Below, piece by piece: positions 11,413 through 23,750 of a stretch of 64,000 bases of DNA. The translations under genes were made by a program, and so were the position numbers. The stretch is from Sparassis latifolia (taxonomy: Eukaryota > Basidiomycota > Agaricomycetes > Polyporales > Sparassidaceae). The stretch spans positions 1,116,001 through 1,180,000 of the forward strand of contig CM031554.1 of assembly GCA_018466975.1 (NCBI GenBank), read 5' to 3'. Every line of letters starts with the position of its first letter. Position 1 is the first letter of the stretch. The notes beneath the pieces are model-generated. The model searched no databases and had not been told where the DNA came from. It saw only the letters and a program-made list of their open reading frames with translations.

Positions 11413-12688
11413 ATGCCATTTATGCTGGGTACAATGGATCAGTTGTTCCCACCTAAACCAAAGTGGACTTTTGCAGACATTCCTGATCTGTCTGGTAAAG
11501 TCATCATAGTCACCGGAGGCAATGCTGGCATAGGCAAGGAGACCGTGAAGGTGAGGGTTAGTTAACTTTTTTCGCCGTGTCATTTTTACAATATGTCTGG
11601 AGAAAGCAACTCCTCCTGCATAATGCCAAAGTCTACCTTGCTGCTCGGAACCCACAGAAGGCACACGATGTTATTGAGGACCTTCGCGAACAGACCAAGA
11701 AAAAGGCGGTCTATCTCGAGCTCGACCTCGCCGATTTGAAGTCCATCAAGGCTGCCGCAGAGGAGTTCACAAGGTGGGCCAGTGTTTACAGGGGCTCTAT
11801 CAGCAGTAACTTCAGATTCTTATCCCATATCTACAGTAAGGAGGCCGAGCTTCACGTGCTATTCAACAATGCTGGAGCCATGAACGTCCCCAACGACCGA
11901 CTGACGGCAGACGGTTACGACGGTACTTTCGGCACCAACGTCCTCGGTATGGTCATATTTCTTCCCGCGATTGTACTCATTTATAACTTCTAGCGCAGGT
12001 CCCTTCTATTTCACTCAGCTCCTGCTGCCCATCCTTTCTTTGACGGCCAAGTCCTCTCCCCCAGGGACGGTCAGAGTAGTGAACTCTACCTCTGTCGGTC
12101 ATGTGTTTGTCAGGACGGTAGACCTCGATACGCTGAAGGACACAGCGGCAAGACGACGCATGTCTACTCAAACTTCCTATTATCAGAGCAAATTCGTGAG
12201 TGCACTCATTCGGTCACATACAAGCACAATGAGAATTATTGTGTGCAGGCGAACATAGTCTATACCAACGAGTTTCATCGGCGCTATGCTGACCGAGGCA
12301 TCGTCTGCATGTCCGTGCATCCAGGCATGATTGGCACGGACATATGGAAAGGAAGCGCTGCGTGGCTGAACCTTTCTTTTGTGCGTTCCCGTGCTGCCCT
12401 GCGATTCGTCGTCATCTGACGCTTAGCGGTGTATAGAACGTGCTCTTCCTCCATCCCGTATGGAAGGGGGCAATCACTCAGCTATGGGGTGCGACCATGC
12501 CGGAAGGCGCAACGTTTGGTGGGAAGGTGTGTATCGTGAACAAATACGAGGTGATTGCTAACCGTCCTCGTACGCAGTACTTGATACCTTGGGCCCGGGT
12601 CGGTGCAGCTAAGAGAGAGACGAACGATCAGGAATTAGGCCGGAAGCTCTGGGAGTTGTTAGAGGCGCAGATATCTCTGCAAGCGTAG
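11413..12688 (+). CDS. Short-chain dehydrogenase/reductase (copy 1)
   Basis: NAD(P)-dependent SDR of the retinol-dehydrogenase/TIC32-like type; the substrate cannot be told. Seven exons (11413-11550, 11607-11773, 11837-11946, 11999-12195, 12249-12380, 12437-12526, 12578-12688) give 314 residues in frame. The cofactor motif is VTGGNAGIGKET, the structural motif is LFNNAGAMN, and the active-site Y-x-x-x-K lies in TSYYQSKF with an upstream Ser in VNSTSVGH. HPGMIGTD follows, as usual in the family. The 3' splice site before exon 2 (AAAG) is weak but is the only one that keeps the frame. A paralogue at 39130-40384 has the same seven exons, four of them identical in length (167, 110, 197, 132 nt), so the two copies derive from one intron-bearing ancestor. 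Confidence 0.9.
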
Positions 12689-13255
12689 TTCTGCCGGTGG
12701 ACCACATATGTTGTGGTTTTCGCATCGAGGCTTCTGCCACTCTAGCCCTCAGGAATATAGTCTGGGCTTGCTCGTTTCTATTAATATATCTTCTTGGAAC
12801 TATGAGTTCATAGTCTGTCAAGCTTCAGTACTCAGTGGTGGAAGGTGTTGATATTGAATTGACTGCGGCGGCTTATTTAAACTTCACCGCCACTCTGTCG
12901 AATAGTATGGGCACGTGATCTAGTTTAGAGGACCTCCACTCAGTCTTCCTCCCCACGCAGTACTGTGTGTCACACGAAACTCTTTTCTCCAGATTTGACC
13001 GTAAGTTAAGCAGAAGATTACTCTGGAAGCATCACATCTGTGTTTCGGTTCTGGTGAGCGTACGAGGAATCGTGAATTGAGTGATAGTTTCACTGACACC
13101 CCTTCTTTGGCAGCGGTCCTAAGTGTTGTTCGAAGAATCAACTTCGGTGTGCCCGTTAGGTGAAAGGAGTACCTGGAATTTTAAACGGAGTGTTATTGGA
13201 GATATTGGAGAGTGCTAGATCCGTCTGAGGCGAGGGTGGAGGTTGGTGCGTGACC
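12689..13255. other. Intergenic, about 0.57 kb
   Basis: Contains the 3' end of the dehydrogenase transcript and the 5' region of YPP1. No frame, repeat or RNA gene recognised. Confidence 0.4.
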
Positions 13256-16200
13256 ATGGCACATCCCAAGGACAAACACTACTGGAGACAGCTCAGAGAA
13301 GCTCTGACCGCCGGAAAGTGGGATATCTCGTCTCCGGGTAGAGCGACTAATGGAACGCAGCTGTCGTGGTCGGAGCTGCTTCGAAAGTTCAATAAGCATT
13401 GCGTCGGACATACCGACGTCGCCGAGCTCGCGTCTCAAACCCAGGCACTCTCTCTTCTTCTCTCCGCCAACTCCAGCGATCATAGCCTCGACGGCAACGA
13501 TGTTAGCGGACGAAATCCTCTCTTACTGTCTCAGGAATGCATGTTGCCCAAGGAGAGAATTGAAGAGGCGACGGCTGGGTACAATGCACTTAAGACTATT
13601 GAATCATCAAACTTAGACGTGAGTGTACATATCATACTGCCATTAAGACGCCATTGATATAGGTATGAAGTCTATCAAACTCGCAGTGGCATACTATGAA
13701 TACGCACTTAGGCGACCTGCGGAATGTCTCGCCACTCTCGCGCAGGCGAAGGTTCCTACAGACGTTCAGGATTATACTGCACCGTCCGGCACCGCACGAT
13801 CGAAAGTGACGAACGGTTCAGTTCCCGGAGCCACCTCTGACAGTTCCGTTTCTTCACCGTGGACAGGCAGCGTTACCACCACCCTGTCCACCGCATCGGT
13901 CGCCGACATCAGCGACGGCAGCTCTTGGGCTGTAACGGAGAGCATCCGCAGTATATGTTTGCAAGGTGAGTAATTATGTGCTAGTCGCTCTGGTCGTTCA
14001 TCACCACATTTTTTGCTTAGGCATGTCGTATGAAGTAATTTCACCAGACGACCCTCAAACAGCTTTCAACGCGTATCTCACGGCGTCCTCACTCATTGGC
14101 TATGTTGCGTCCGAGGTACCTGCATCTGTTCCGCAGAAGGCTCCGGCGACTCCCTCTGCGGGCATGATGAGTCCAAACACGTTCTCGCGCTACCGCGAAC
14201 TCTGGCGCTGGGTCGAGCGCCTGCTCCGGCGTGCTATCATCTTGGGTTCATATCTCTGCGATGTCCGCCAGACAGAACAAGAAGGTGGCGTGCTCTGGAA
14301 GCTCTTCGACCATTATCACACCTGCAGCGGTCATTGGCCACCAACATTCCGCCCAGAGCTGCGCTCGACCATTGCTGTGCTTCATCTTCGCGCATTCGTG
14401 CTTCGATATGGACGTTTGACATCACCTGACTATTCAGAACCGGCATCCGGAAGTGACAAACGTCACCGCTGGATCAGTGCGGCGCGCTCTGTCATCCAAG
14501 AATATCGAGCGATCCTCAGCATCAGCACACAGTTCCCTCGAGCTCGCCAGCGGAACGTGAGAGTAGAAGACCTTGTGGACCTTTGCGTCGCCATCTGGGA
14601 AGCTGACGGCGCTGTCGGCGAGTACGCTGGCTGGGTCATCGACGTGAGTGAGCACCGATCGACGCGTGAGCATCTGGCTCATTGATGTCACACAGGTATT
14701 GTGGTGGGCAACGCGACTTACCTTCAACTCTTACAGGGTCTTTCGCCACATGAGCCGTCTTCTGTACGTCTCCGGCGATTCGGAGCTTGCGAAACGCACG
14801 TTGCGCTTGTATGTGCAGGTTGTAAGCAAAGCACGAGAAGCTGGTCTTGGAGAGAGCGAGCATTACGACACTGTGACCTTGGGGGGTGACGTTGACACAG
14901 ATCAGAACTGGGTACAGGCACTGATTCATGGTGCGAGAATGCTCTGTAGGTTAGGATTGGCCGAAGAGGATGGCTCGAAAGCGGTTGAAGAGGCTAAGGA
15001 AGCGGCCGTGATGATCGAAAAGGCCAAGACGCGGTTGGACTCCAGGGACAAACAGCTTGTTGCCAGCCTACAGCTAGCGGAGGGAATCTGGAATACTACC
15101 ATGGCCAATATTGGTAGGCATCACTCTGCCGTTGCATGCTTTTATGCCATGATGACGAACTCATGACAATGCTAGAACGGGATCCGCGCACCCGGCCTTC
15201 ATACTTTGAGAAGTCTCTTCAGCTTCTTCTTACTTCAAGGGAATCGTTCTCAACGCCCTCCGTTCACTATCACCTGGCGCTGGCGTATGCACGGCCAGGC
15301 CCATCTCAGGATTTGCAGGCTGCCATAGGACACGCGCGAACAGCGGTCGAAGGTGATCCTGGGAGTGTCAGACACTGGCATCTACTAGGGCTACTTTTGA
15401 CGGCTATTGGAGATTGGAAAGCTGCAAGAGGTGTCCTTGATATTGGTGCTGGTGTTGGTGAAACAGATCTTGTGGACGACCCTCGTGAAGCGCAGGAGAG
15501 CGCACAGCTTCATAGTGTCGACGGGCTTCATGCTCAAGACTTTGCCCTCTCCGGTCTTAATCAAGCTACTCTGAAAGCGAATGGCGGGGCCAACGGTCAC
15601 CCACCAAATGGACACATTAACCCATCTGTCTCTCACATCGATAATCATTCGATTACAGTACTGGCCCATGACGCTACCACCATTCCTCCTTCTGCTACAC
15701 TCTTACAACCACTTCCTGATCATCCACCTCCCTCCCGCCAAGAGTCGTTTGAACATGCTTTGCAATTGCGCATGACGCAACTCACACTGTCCGAGTTCGT
15801 GGAAGGTCCGGAGGGAGCGGGAGAAAAATGGGTTGAAGTGTTTCAATGGTTTTCTGAGCGAAGAGCAGTAGGCATGGATGATAGTAAGTGTCAAATCACG
15901 TCCCTGCTATACCCAGTGGGATTCGTGCTGACTATGGCCGAATCCAGGGAGGATGTCCATTGACAGCAGACGTATTTCTGAAGAATTCAAGGCACCTTCT
16001 GAAGTTCTCTCCGCGGAAAGGCTTACAACGCCGCACATGGGCGAAAGATCCCTGCCAACGATACCCTCGTCGGCGGAGGGCCTCGTCGATCAGATACCCA
16101 TCCCTTCTACGCCCATACCCATTACCGTCACGCCAGCTTCACCTGGTATAACAAGTCCCGTATACTCCGCAGAGTCTTCGACGCCGTCGCAGCCCGAGCC

Positions 16201-17207
16201 AGGAGAGGAGCTTGAGAAGCATCGGGCTTCCGGAGAGAGCAATCATAGGGATATGTCGAGGGGGAAAAAGGTGCGACAGGTCCTCAAAAGCCGTGTATCT
16301 AAGGGTCAGGCAACAATAACTACGATCTCGAGGAAAATTGGACACAATGTTGGAAGGCATGGTAGTCTACACATGAAGAGATCGAATTCTGCGCCTGGTG
16401 AGTTGGAGACCAGGTTGACGGAGTTCTGCTCACGTATACCGGTTCGGTTTTAGATCTACACGCTGTGCTAAGTCAGACACCCTACCAAGCCTCATCAATA
16501 CACCTGCGACAACATCTCAGCATCTACGCGTCGCAACAGGACCTCTCTCTTTTGCAGCCGCCACCTCCACCTCCACCTCCACCGCCGCCTTCGCAATCTT
16601 CTACACCCACCACCTACAGACAAAATTACCGGGCAGCAAAAGATCGGCGGTTGCTCAGCAATCTATGGTTGATGTCTGCGGCGACCTTCCGAAGGCTGGG
16701 GAAGATCGAACAGGCCCGAGCAGCGATTCAGGAGGCGGAGGTTAGGGATGAGAATAATCCTGCTGTGTGGGTACAGGTGTGCTGTTTATCCGCCCCTACC
16801 CTTGCTTCCTCTGACGCGCTGCGTAGCTCGGTCTGTACTACATGGCTCTTGATAATGAGCGCCGTGCATTGGAAGCGTTTCAAAAGGCGTTGTTCATCTC
16901 GCCCGACGACATCTCCGCGACCATCCATCTTTGCCGGTTGCATCTTCCATCCACGTTCTCACAGTCGCGACCACGACAAAATGCGGTCGAGTCAGATCGT
17001 GACGACGTGGACTTGTCAGTGGGCCTCTTATCCGACCTGACCCGCGGAGTTGCATGGGACGTACCGGAGGCATGGTACTTCCTAGCAAAGCACTATGGCT
17101 TGCAGGGAAGGAAAAGCTTGGAACGAGATTGTCTCAGCTTTGCTCTGACGTTGTCCGAGGCAAGAGGGTTGCGAGATATTGGCGTGGCTGTCGGATGGTG
17201 TCTCTAG
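13256..17207 (+). CDS. YPP1: YPP1/TTC7-like TPR scaffold of the PI 4-kinase complex
   Basis: YPP1 (human TTC7) links the plasma-membrane protein Efr3 to the PI 4-kinase Stt4 and so supports PI4P synthesis at the cell cortex. Eight exons (13256-13618, 13671-13965, 14021-14643, 14696-15113, 15176-15883, 15948-16397, 16454-16776, 16827-17207) give about 1186 residues, the expected size. TPR-like helical pairs are visible at SIKLAVAYYEYALRRPAECL, in the middle (SVHYHLALAYARPG, VRHWHLLGLLLTAIGDW) and at the C-terminus (AATFRRLGKIEQARAAIQEA, LGLYYMALDNERRALEAF, AWYFLAKHYGLQG). Between them lies a disordered Ser/Pro insert with an 11-proline run encoded by a CCACCT microsatellite near 16560. The acceptor of intron 1 (GAAG at 13670) is unusual, because the nearby TAG at 13662 would give an immediate stop. 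Intact and well supported. Confidence 0.88.
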
Positions 17208-17466
17208 GAGCGTGTCCATGGATTTTCTTTCAGCTGCTGGCTGTCAGAGTGCACTGAAATCTGGGATAACTTAATTATACCCCTAATACACTTGCTGAGT
17301 CGTTATACTGGATTTTATACTTGATCTAATATTTCAGCATGTGATATGTGTTGAGCTTCCGACATATGGCTGGTCGCCGTCGCCGTCGCTTTTCGCATGA
17401 AGTCTTATCAGCACAATCCATCTTGGACATTGAACTCGTAACCTACCTTATTAAATTCTCAGTTGT

Positions 17467-18907
17467 TCACAAAGGGATAGTCCCATCAGTCTCGTCGTAA
17501 TCTGGCACCAATACTCCAATGTCTTCCTTCTCTGCGAGAGCCACCACGGCGCATGCTATGGCAACATCCTGGATGCCAACACCGACAGATTTGAAGATGG
17601 TGATGTCGCCGCTCTTCCTCACAGCATCAATCTTTTCATCCAGCGGCACCCATGAGCGTGTTATAGTCGCAGCTCTGCGTTCGGAGCTTTGAGTGTAGTT
17701 GACGAGTTCCCCCAGTTCTACGAGGTCGGACGGCCCAAGACCAGCAGATATAAGTTCACCCGCCTCAGACTGGACATCATTTGATTGAGATATCAGACGG
17801 TGTGACTTTGTAAATAGCCAGTATAGAGCGAAGGAAAATGGTACGCACCAGACATGCGTCTCGAGAATCAACCACAACTCTGCCAGCCCGTTTCACGAGA
17901 TCGCTGTCTATCTCATGCCTGAAATATGAAGGAATTGAGCGCTCATCCTGAATACAGAAAATATGGGTATACCAAACATTTGGAAGTCGAGAGGTGCACG
18001 CCAGTAGACTTACATTGCAGGCGTGTACGATCCTATCAGACACAAGTGCGTGCCGGGTGAAACATACGCAGACGGGAAGAAGGGGGTGGTAGAACCGGTG
18101 GCCGTTATTATTATGTTCGCATTCTTCACTGCTTTCTCCATGTCAACAACTTCTCTCTGCTGGGACTCCGCAGTGGCGTTAGGTACTGATGGCAAAATTC
18201 CGACTTCGAATTCGACGTTTGGGAACTTTTCCCGAAGTGCCAATGACAGAGCAGAAAATCGTGAGCTCAAAGAACGATTTATAAGAATGCATTTGTGAAT
18301 GGTCGGATATGATGAGAGGAACAATGAGACGTGAGCAAATATCTGCGCCCCTGCACCAACAGTCAAAAGAACCTGGGGTGGAGAGGCAGGAGAATTGAGC
18401 AGGCGAGCGGAGAGTAGAGATCCTAAATAGCTTCCAATGAGCGGCCGAAAAATAGTACAATGCTGAGAATAAAACCAAGTCACAAAGAATCCACGGATGC
18501 GAGGAGGGCGAGAGGCGAGGACCCGGAGTATACATACCAGACGCATTTCGTAACGCGGTCAAGCGACCTGCATTTACAATGGCCTTCACCCGCCCTGAGT
18601 TCTCGTCAAGAACGAGAGTGCTTGCCGGCAGTCCGCGTTCTTTCACAGCTTGTGGTGCCGCAGACGTGGGCACGGAGACAACCTTGATCGTGGTGCCCAC
18701 TGAAGCCATACGTGAGGGCATAAAAAGAGACGTGTGATTCTCCATCGGAAGTGCAACACGATGCGGTTGCGAAATCCCTGATGATGTCCATTTGTGTGAT
18801 TGGGAAAGAGAATGAAAAACCTGCGCCATGAGATCGACAAGGTCGTCGGGGTGAAATCTCGACGTAACCCTGGCCACATCTGACGCGGAGAGTACCAGCA
18901 GAGACAT
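17467..18907 (-). CDS. Ornithine cyclodeaminase / mu-crystallin family protein
   Basis: NAD(P)-binding family that includes ornithine cyclodeaminase, ketimine reductase and alanine dehydrogenase; the exact substrate is not predictable. Four exons on the minus strand (18538-18907, 18014-18422, 17849-17918, 17467-17769) give 383 residues in phase. The N-terminal part has the family pattern MPSRMASVGTTIKVVSVP and LVLDENSGRVKAIVNAGRLT. The Rossmann glycine motif is VLLTVGAGAQIFAHV, followed by IIITATGSTTPFF and a C-terminal FKSVGVGIQDVAIA. The first intron (115 bp) is longer than its neighbours but joins the expected residues. I chose the ATG at 18907 (context ACCACCATG); another in-frame ATG lies 60 bp upstream. 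Confidence 0.88.
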
Positions 18908-19260
18908 GGTGGTCAGCAAGGTCTCCGAAGAGATGATCGTGTCCGTATGGTAGTAACTCAACGCCAAGGATCATGCATTAGCGACGTAAAAGGAAGGTAT
19001 AGTAGTCGTTATCCTGGTCCAATGTCTTGCCTACATTTGGCCCACATACCTGAAGTGTCGTGTCAAACGAGAACGGTCTAGTTCAAACTATCAATCCGAG
19101 AGACGCGAGTTCGACGTAAACTGTTACAGCAATAGTACTACACGACCCGGCCGGTATGCTAACAGAGTCAGAACTTGTGATTACGGTAGGATGCAAAGTC
19201 TAAAAATAATCGAGGTAAAGAAAACGGTAGCAGTAAGATAAACCAAAGATAACACAACAT

Positions 19261-21120
19261 TCAAACGTTCATCCTCTTGCGCTTTGGCGAGCGGGTATCA
19301 TCTTCGTCCCTTGGTATAAAATCGACCACCTCGAACTCCGAGTCCCTACTACGAGAACGCTTTCTCGGTGAAGGGCCTGAGTGACTTGGTGAAGGACCTG
19401 CGCGAGAAGGTCCAGGGACAGGCTCGCGGGTATCTGATGTCCCCGACAGTCCAGCGGTGGTAGCATCTGCTGCAGCACCTCCAAAGTGAACGGCAGGGCC
19501 TGGGGTATAAAGGTCGTCGAGAGAATCGTCCGGAGACATGTTCTCCGCGAATGGAAGTAAGTCTGGGGTGGGAGGAGTACGCCTTTCCTGCGCGTGACCC
19601 TCCGCGAATCCTTGAGGTGGGGGAATCACTGGTTCCACAGATACAGATCGAGGACGCCGAGGCATCCGACCCCTCCCTGCAGGTACTGGACCTCCATCAC
19701 GAGTCGTAGAACCGGATGGGCCATGATGTGGTCCATGTCTGCCCGGAATTCTACAGCGAGTCGGGTAAGCCGAGACAACGTCTTCCTCGAGCTCCAACGC
19801 GCGCCGGCGCAAATGTCGGCAGGATTGCAGCAGTTCCTCCCATGCTGCACAGTCATCCCTCTCCTCTTCGCCTTCTGAAAGCTCCACACGAGGATCCTCG
19901 GCATAACTCGTGCTGGTGTGATGCCGCGTATGTGGCTGGTTGTCTCTCCTCTGCCGGTAAGGCGGTCGGGCCTCCGAAGACGGTGGTGGGCGCGATGCAT
20001 CGCGCAACTCGTCGAAATGCCTCATCGCGTCCGCAAGGTTCCGTTCTAATGCAGCCAACGTGCTCTCAGCACGGTCCATCTCTTGGCGCCTCAGCCTCGA
20101 TAGACGGCGTGCACGGCCCTCTTCGTCATCCCTGAGCATCTCTGGGTGGCTGTATTCGTCGAAAGCGTATTCACGCCTCAGACGAGTGCGACGATGTCTT
20201 ACATTATCGTCGTTGGATGTGCCGGGATGACTATGGGCAGTACTAGCGTTTTGATAGGTAGATCCAGCGGTAGATCCAGCACCTCTATCATCAGAGACGG
20301 GGTGGGGTATACGGCGATGCCGGCTGTCGACACCCACTGGAGAAGATCTCGACACAGAATATGGGGAATATCTTGAATGGTGAGAGTGAGTACGGGGTCC
20401 TAAGGGACTTGGCCTGCCAGCAGACGGACCAGGATTGCTGGGACCGTCACTCAAACCGTATCGGGCTGCAGAGGTTATCAGCACTAATCACACAAATATA
20501 AGACATCTAGGTACTCACGACGTGCGAAATCATCAGCCGGTAGTTCTGATGCAATGTAGCTGGTGCGTAAGCTTTCACCATAGGGTGGAGTAGACCAAAG
20601 GTCAAACCCGAGTGCTGTCACAGCGCTTTCCCGGTCATGTCTCGATGACAAAAGGTAGTTGCCTTCCGGACCAGCACGATTCCCGGTAGAGAGTGTGGCG
20701 GGCGGAATTGTGTAAGGTGCCCGAGCAGGAGATGGAGGCTGGGGTATATGATCAATGTGACCGGGGTATCGAGGAACCACTAGATATTCTGTTAGTGAAT
20801 GTTCAACCATAGGCGAAGGGCTTACTTGACGGCAAAATCGGCGGCGGTAGGTAGCGATCAAGGTTAAACACACCGAGCGATGTGCTTGGGGGTTCTTGCC
20901 TCGGTTGATGTACAGGATCCAGGGTCTGTATTCCACTTTCAGACGCAGTCTCGCTACGATCAGAATCATCTTGTGGCGCGCTAGACTCTTGCTGAGCGTC
21001 GCTGCCTCCCAACGTGGAGTTATTCTCAACCACAAACGTGCCGGGGAGTAGACCACCGAGTCCCGCGACGGTTGCAAGGACTGAGGAGCTAAAGGTATAG
21101 GCAATGTCAATGACATGCAA
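19261..21120 (-). CDS. Hypothetical disordered protein with Arg/Ser-rich segments, 5' end uncertain
   Basis: Exons 20826-21120, 20519-20779 and 19261-20465 join in phase (introns 20780-20825 and 20466-20518) to 586 residues from the first in-frame ATG. The frame stays open upstream of 21120 without an ATG, so a further 5' exon may exist. The protein is rich in Ser, Pro, Arg and His. A short region looks helical and charged (RLSRLRRQEMDRAESTLAAL, CAAWEELLQSCRHLRRRALE). Basic clusters at the end, SPRKRSRSRDSE and SPKRKRMNV, resemble nuclear localisation signals. Near the N-terminal end is a hydrophobic stretch (VLATVAGLGGLLPGTFVV). I do not recognise the family. It is divergent to the hypothetical gene starting at 21953. 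Confidence 0.55.
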
Positions 21121-21952
21121 TCGAGGTTGGCGTAGTTCAAACCTTCCACGGAACCAGGAGAAATACGCTACATCGCTTTGTAAGAGGTTATTCTGACTTC
21201 AACGGCGTAGAGCGTACGTGGATACATCGTGTTTGCGCTTGCACAAGCAGTAGTAGTAAGATTTCAACGATTTTTTCTCAGATGAGTCGTTTGACTTTGT
21301 GGTGGGATGGAGGTTGAGGAGAAGGAGGAGGTCGGCCGTCGACCGCCAATTTATAAGGTGCCACATTGCTTTGTTCCAAGCAACACGTGCATGGCCCTCA
21401 CAATGCATCCCAGAACAAAAGGTTGCGTTCTTCAAGAAGAAGAAAATCGGTGAAAAATCATTCCTGCTGGCCGACATCGATATCTACGAGATAGACAAAC
21501 TGGCATGATTAGAAAAGACTTGGAGACGAAACAAAAACAGACGGGTTTGGGTGGCCACCGCCACTGGGTTGGAACAAAGCAATTGTTGGAGTTGTTCTTC
21601 GGCACCTGCCTGATTTGGATCCAATACTCAACGCGCTTATGTAACGCCTGTTGCCAGCGTGACCTCCACACAATCATGGGTCAATTGGTCTGCAGCTGGT
21701 TACGGTCATGTTTGTCTGATTTTGAGATGTTTTCTTGTCCATTGGATACCACTACGAAGAATTGCATGAGAGATGCAAGCTCTTGTCGAACGTGAATATC
21801 ACCACCGGGCGGTGGCGCAGATGAACGACCACTTTTTGTCAAGTACAACGTAGAAGACAACGATGAACAACTTCAAGTGCGACCAACGGTAACACGGGGT
21901 ACAAATATGAGTCTGTAGGGATCACTTGCCTCAGTCATCGATCTCGCCACTC
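21121..21952. other. Divergent intergenic region, about 0.83 kb
   Basis: Shared 5' region of two divergent hypothetical genes. The minus-strand frame is open to about 21205 and may be the last part of a missed 5' exon. The plus-strand frame at 21299-21508 has no supporting feature. Confidence 0.4.
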
Positions 21953-23229
21953 ATGGGAAAATCCAATGATTCCACCCGCAAAGCTGCCAGTAAGTGTGTG
22001 GATTTCTGGTTTTCCTTTCTGATATGTACAACAGGCTCAACTCATCAAAATCAAGGTGCTGACACTGAATTCAGCAACGAGGCATTGCCCCCAATGACGT
22101 CTTGCTCGGATCCTACATTACTGCCGCCTCCAGAAAGAAATGATGCCACGACTTCACATCGAGAGGGCGGTCAGCCTCGAGAGGATACCGCCATGATCGG
22201 CCGTAATGAAGGAGTATTCTCTTACCCAGCAATGTATGTCTTCTTCTATTCAGATTAATGTTCTTTCATAAAGCATCGTCGCAGGAATACGTCTGTTCTG
22301 GCCTCATCGTCCAGCAGCGTGGAGACCCTCAAGGCCTTAAACTCTGCAAAAACGCCCCTGCGAACTGCCACTCCATCAAATGCCCTATCCACAGCGGCAC
22401 TCGTAACACCCTCAACGCCGACTAGTTCGGCGCTCCCCGCTTACTCGTCCACTATTGCCCACCCGGCGTCAACGTCAAACCAAACTTCTAGCCCTAATCC
22501 CAGACCGAAATTCATTCACATACCAGGGGAAACCAAGGAGGAAAAGACCGAATTGATTCGCAGAGGAGGCGCAGCATTTTCCAGATCTATCCGTAGTGGC
22601 CAACAGCGGACCCATCGTTCAGGTAGCATATTTCTCTGTCCTGTCGCGGTCCCTGTCCTCACCGGCAACATGCAGGTGTCCCGCCGTTCCCGCTCCGCAC
22701 TATTGCTCACGACACTCTGGTGGATAGGGCCTGGCTCTACTCCGTCCAGCGATTGGAGGCGACTCGCGCGTATTCTGACGTGGTGATCGAAGCAATGGTC
22801 GTACCTTATCCTCGTCCGAAGATACCCGTCATGCCACCGCAGCCACGGATGCCACGAAAATCGACCCAGTTGGGAAAGAAACCCACTCCTCGCGTAGTTC
22901 CAGTTTCGGATGTCAAGTACAACACGTTTGGTGCTGGGGAGGACGGGACACAGGGTCACCAATTCGTTGACGGCTCTGCTACGCCTGCGGTTGGTCGTAA
23001 TGCTGAGCCATTGATTCTCCCAGACAAAGGGAAAGGCGTCTCTCGCGGCGAGGACGCAGGCGAAAGCAGGGTCGATAGTGGACCCCCTTCCCATTCTCTC
23101 ACATTTAACCTCACAACTCCTACTGGGGAGGGCAGAGAGAAGGGGAAGAAACGTGCACGCGATCCAGAAGACGATGACTCCTTGGCTGGCGCGCAGCATG
23201 GACAGGCACGTCCGCGTTTGAAAAATTAA
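21953..23229 (+). CDS. Hypothetical basic disordered protein (KGKG / RPR tail family)
   Basis: Four exons (21953-21989, 22035-22233, 22285-22622, 22676-23229) join in phase to 375 residues. The short first exon codes for MGKSNDSTRKAA. Then follow a Ser/Thr/Pro-rich region, a stretch that looks folded (VPPFPLRTIAHDTLVDRAW, LYSVQRLEATRAYSDVVIEA), and a basic tail with DKGKGVSRGED, KGKKRARDPEDDD and AGAQHGQARPRLKN. The tail resembles that of the gene at 43017-44654 (KGKGRADD, GEKRRRESEEDEADAGAQ, APRPRTE), so the two are probably related. Nuclear location is inferred from the basic clusters. No known domain is visible. Confidence 0.6.
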
Positions 23230-23750
23230 AGCGGCAGCACCAAACCGACTTTACCGTCTATGAAGAACAAGTATCAGTGAAATTCGGAGTCGCGTTCTCT
23301 CGAGTGTACGACTTTTGTATGGTATTTATCATTACAACGACGCTGTAGGAACTGTCGACGTCGACAGCTGTTGTGCGGCTGTGCCTGTTGATCTCAACAG
23401 AGTCCTATCATCGACAGGTGCGAGGATGAAGTCAGGAAGTCAGGAAGCTCATCAAGTTGACAACTTCTACATCAGTTCACAAGCTTGACGTCGATACGAA
23501 GCTTCTGAGATCCTGGGCCGCGATGTTATTTCACTTGTGCCATATTGGACGGGATCTACAATAACTGCAGGTACATAACCATGTAGTTTAATCACGAAAT
23601 GAAAGTCTAGAGGTATCAATACATTCTATCATGTTTCGTATGTGATATGCAGGACTTGAAAGAAAAGATGCTGGAGATGTAATAGTAGACCCATGGGTCA
23701 TTGTCGGGCTGCCAGTGCTGAAATGAGGATATCATAATCCAATTTCGCCG
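23230..23750. other. Intergenic, about 0.52 kb
   Basis: Convergent 3' region. It includes a perfect 16-bp palindrome CTGTCGACGTCGACAG at 23352-23367 with no known role. No coding frame recognised. Confidence 0.4.

Noticed and set aside
16555..16595. Frameshift-prone CCACCT microsatellite as a lesion in YPP1
   Set aside because: The frame is continuous through it and simply encodes a polyproline run in a disordered insert.
23352..23367. Perfect 16-bp palindrome CTGTCGACGTCGACAG
   Set aside because: A palindrome of this size in one place has no supporting context; it could be chance and is not near a start codon.
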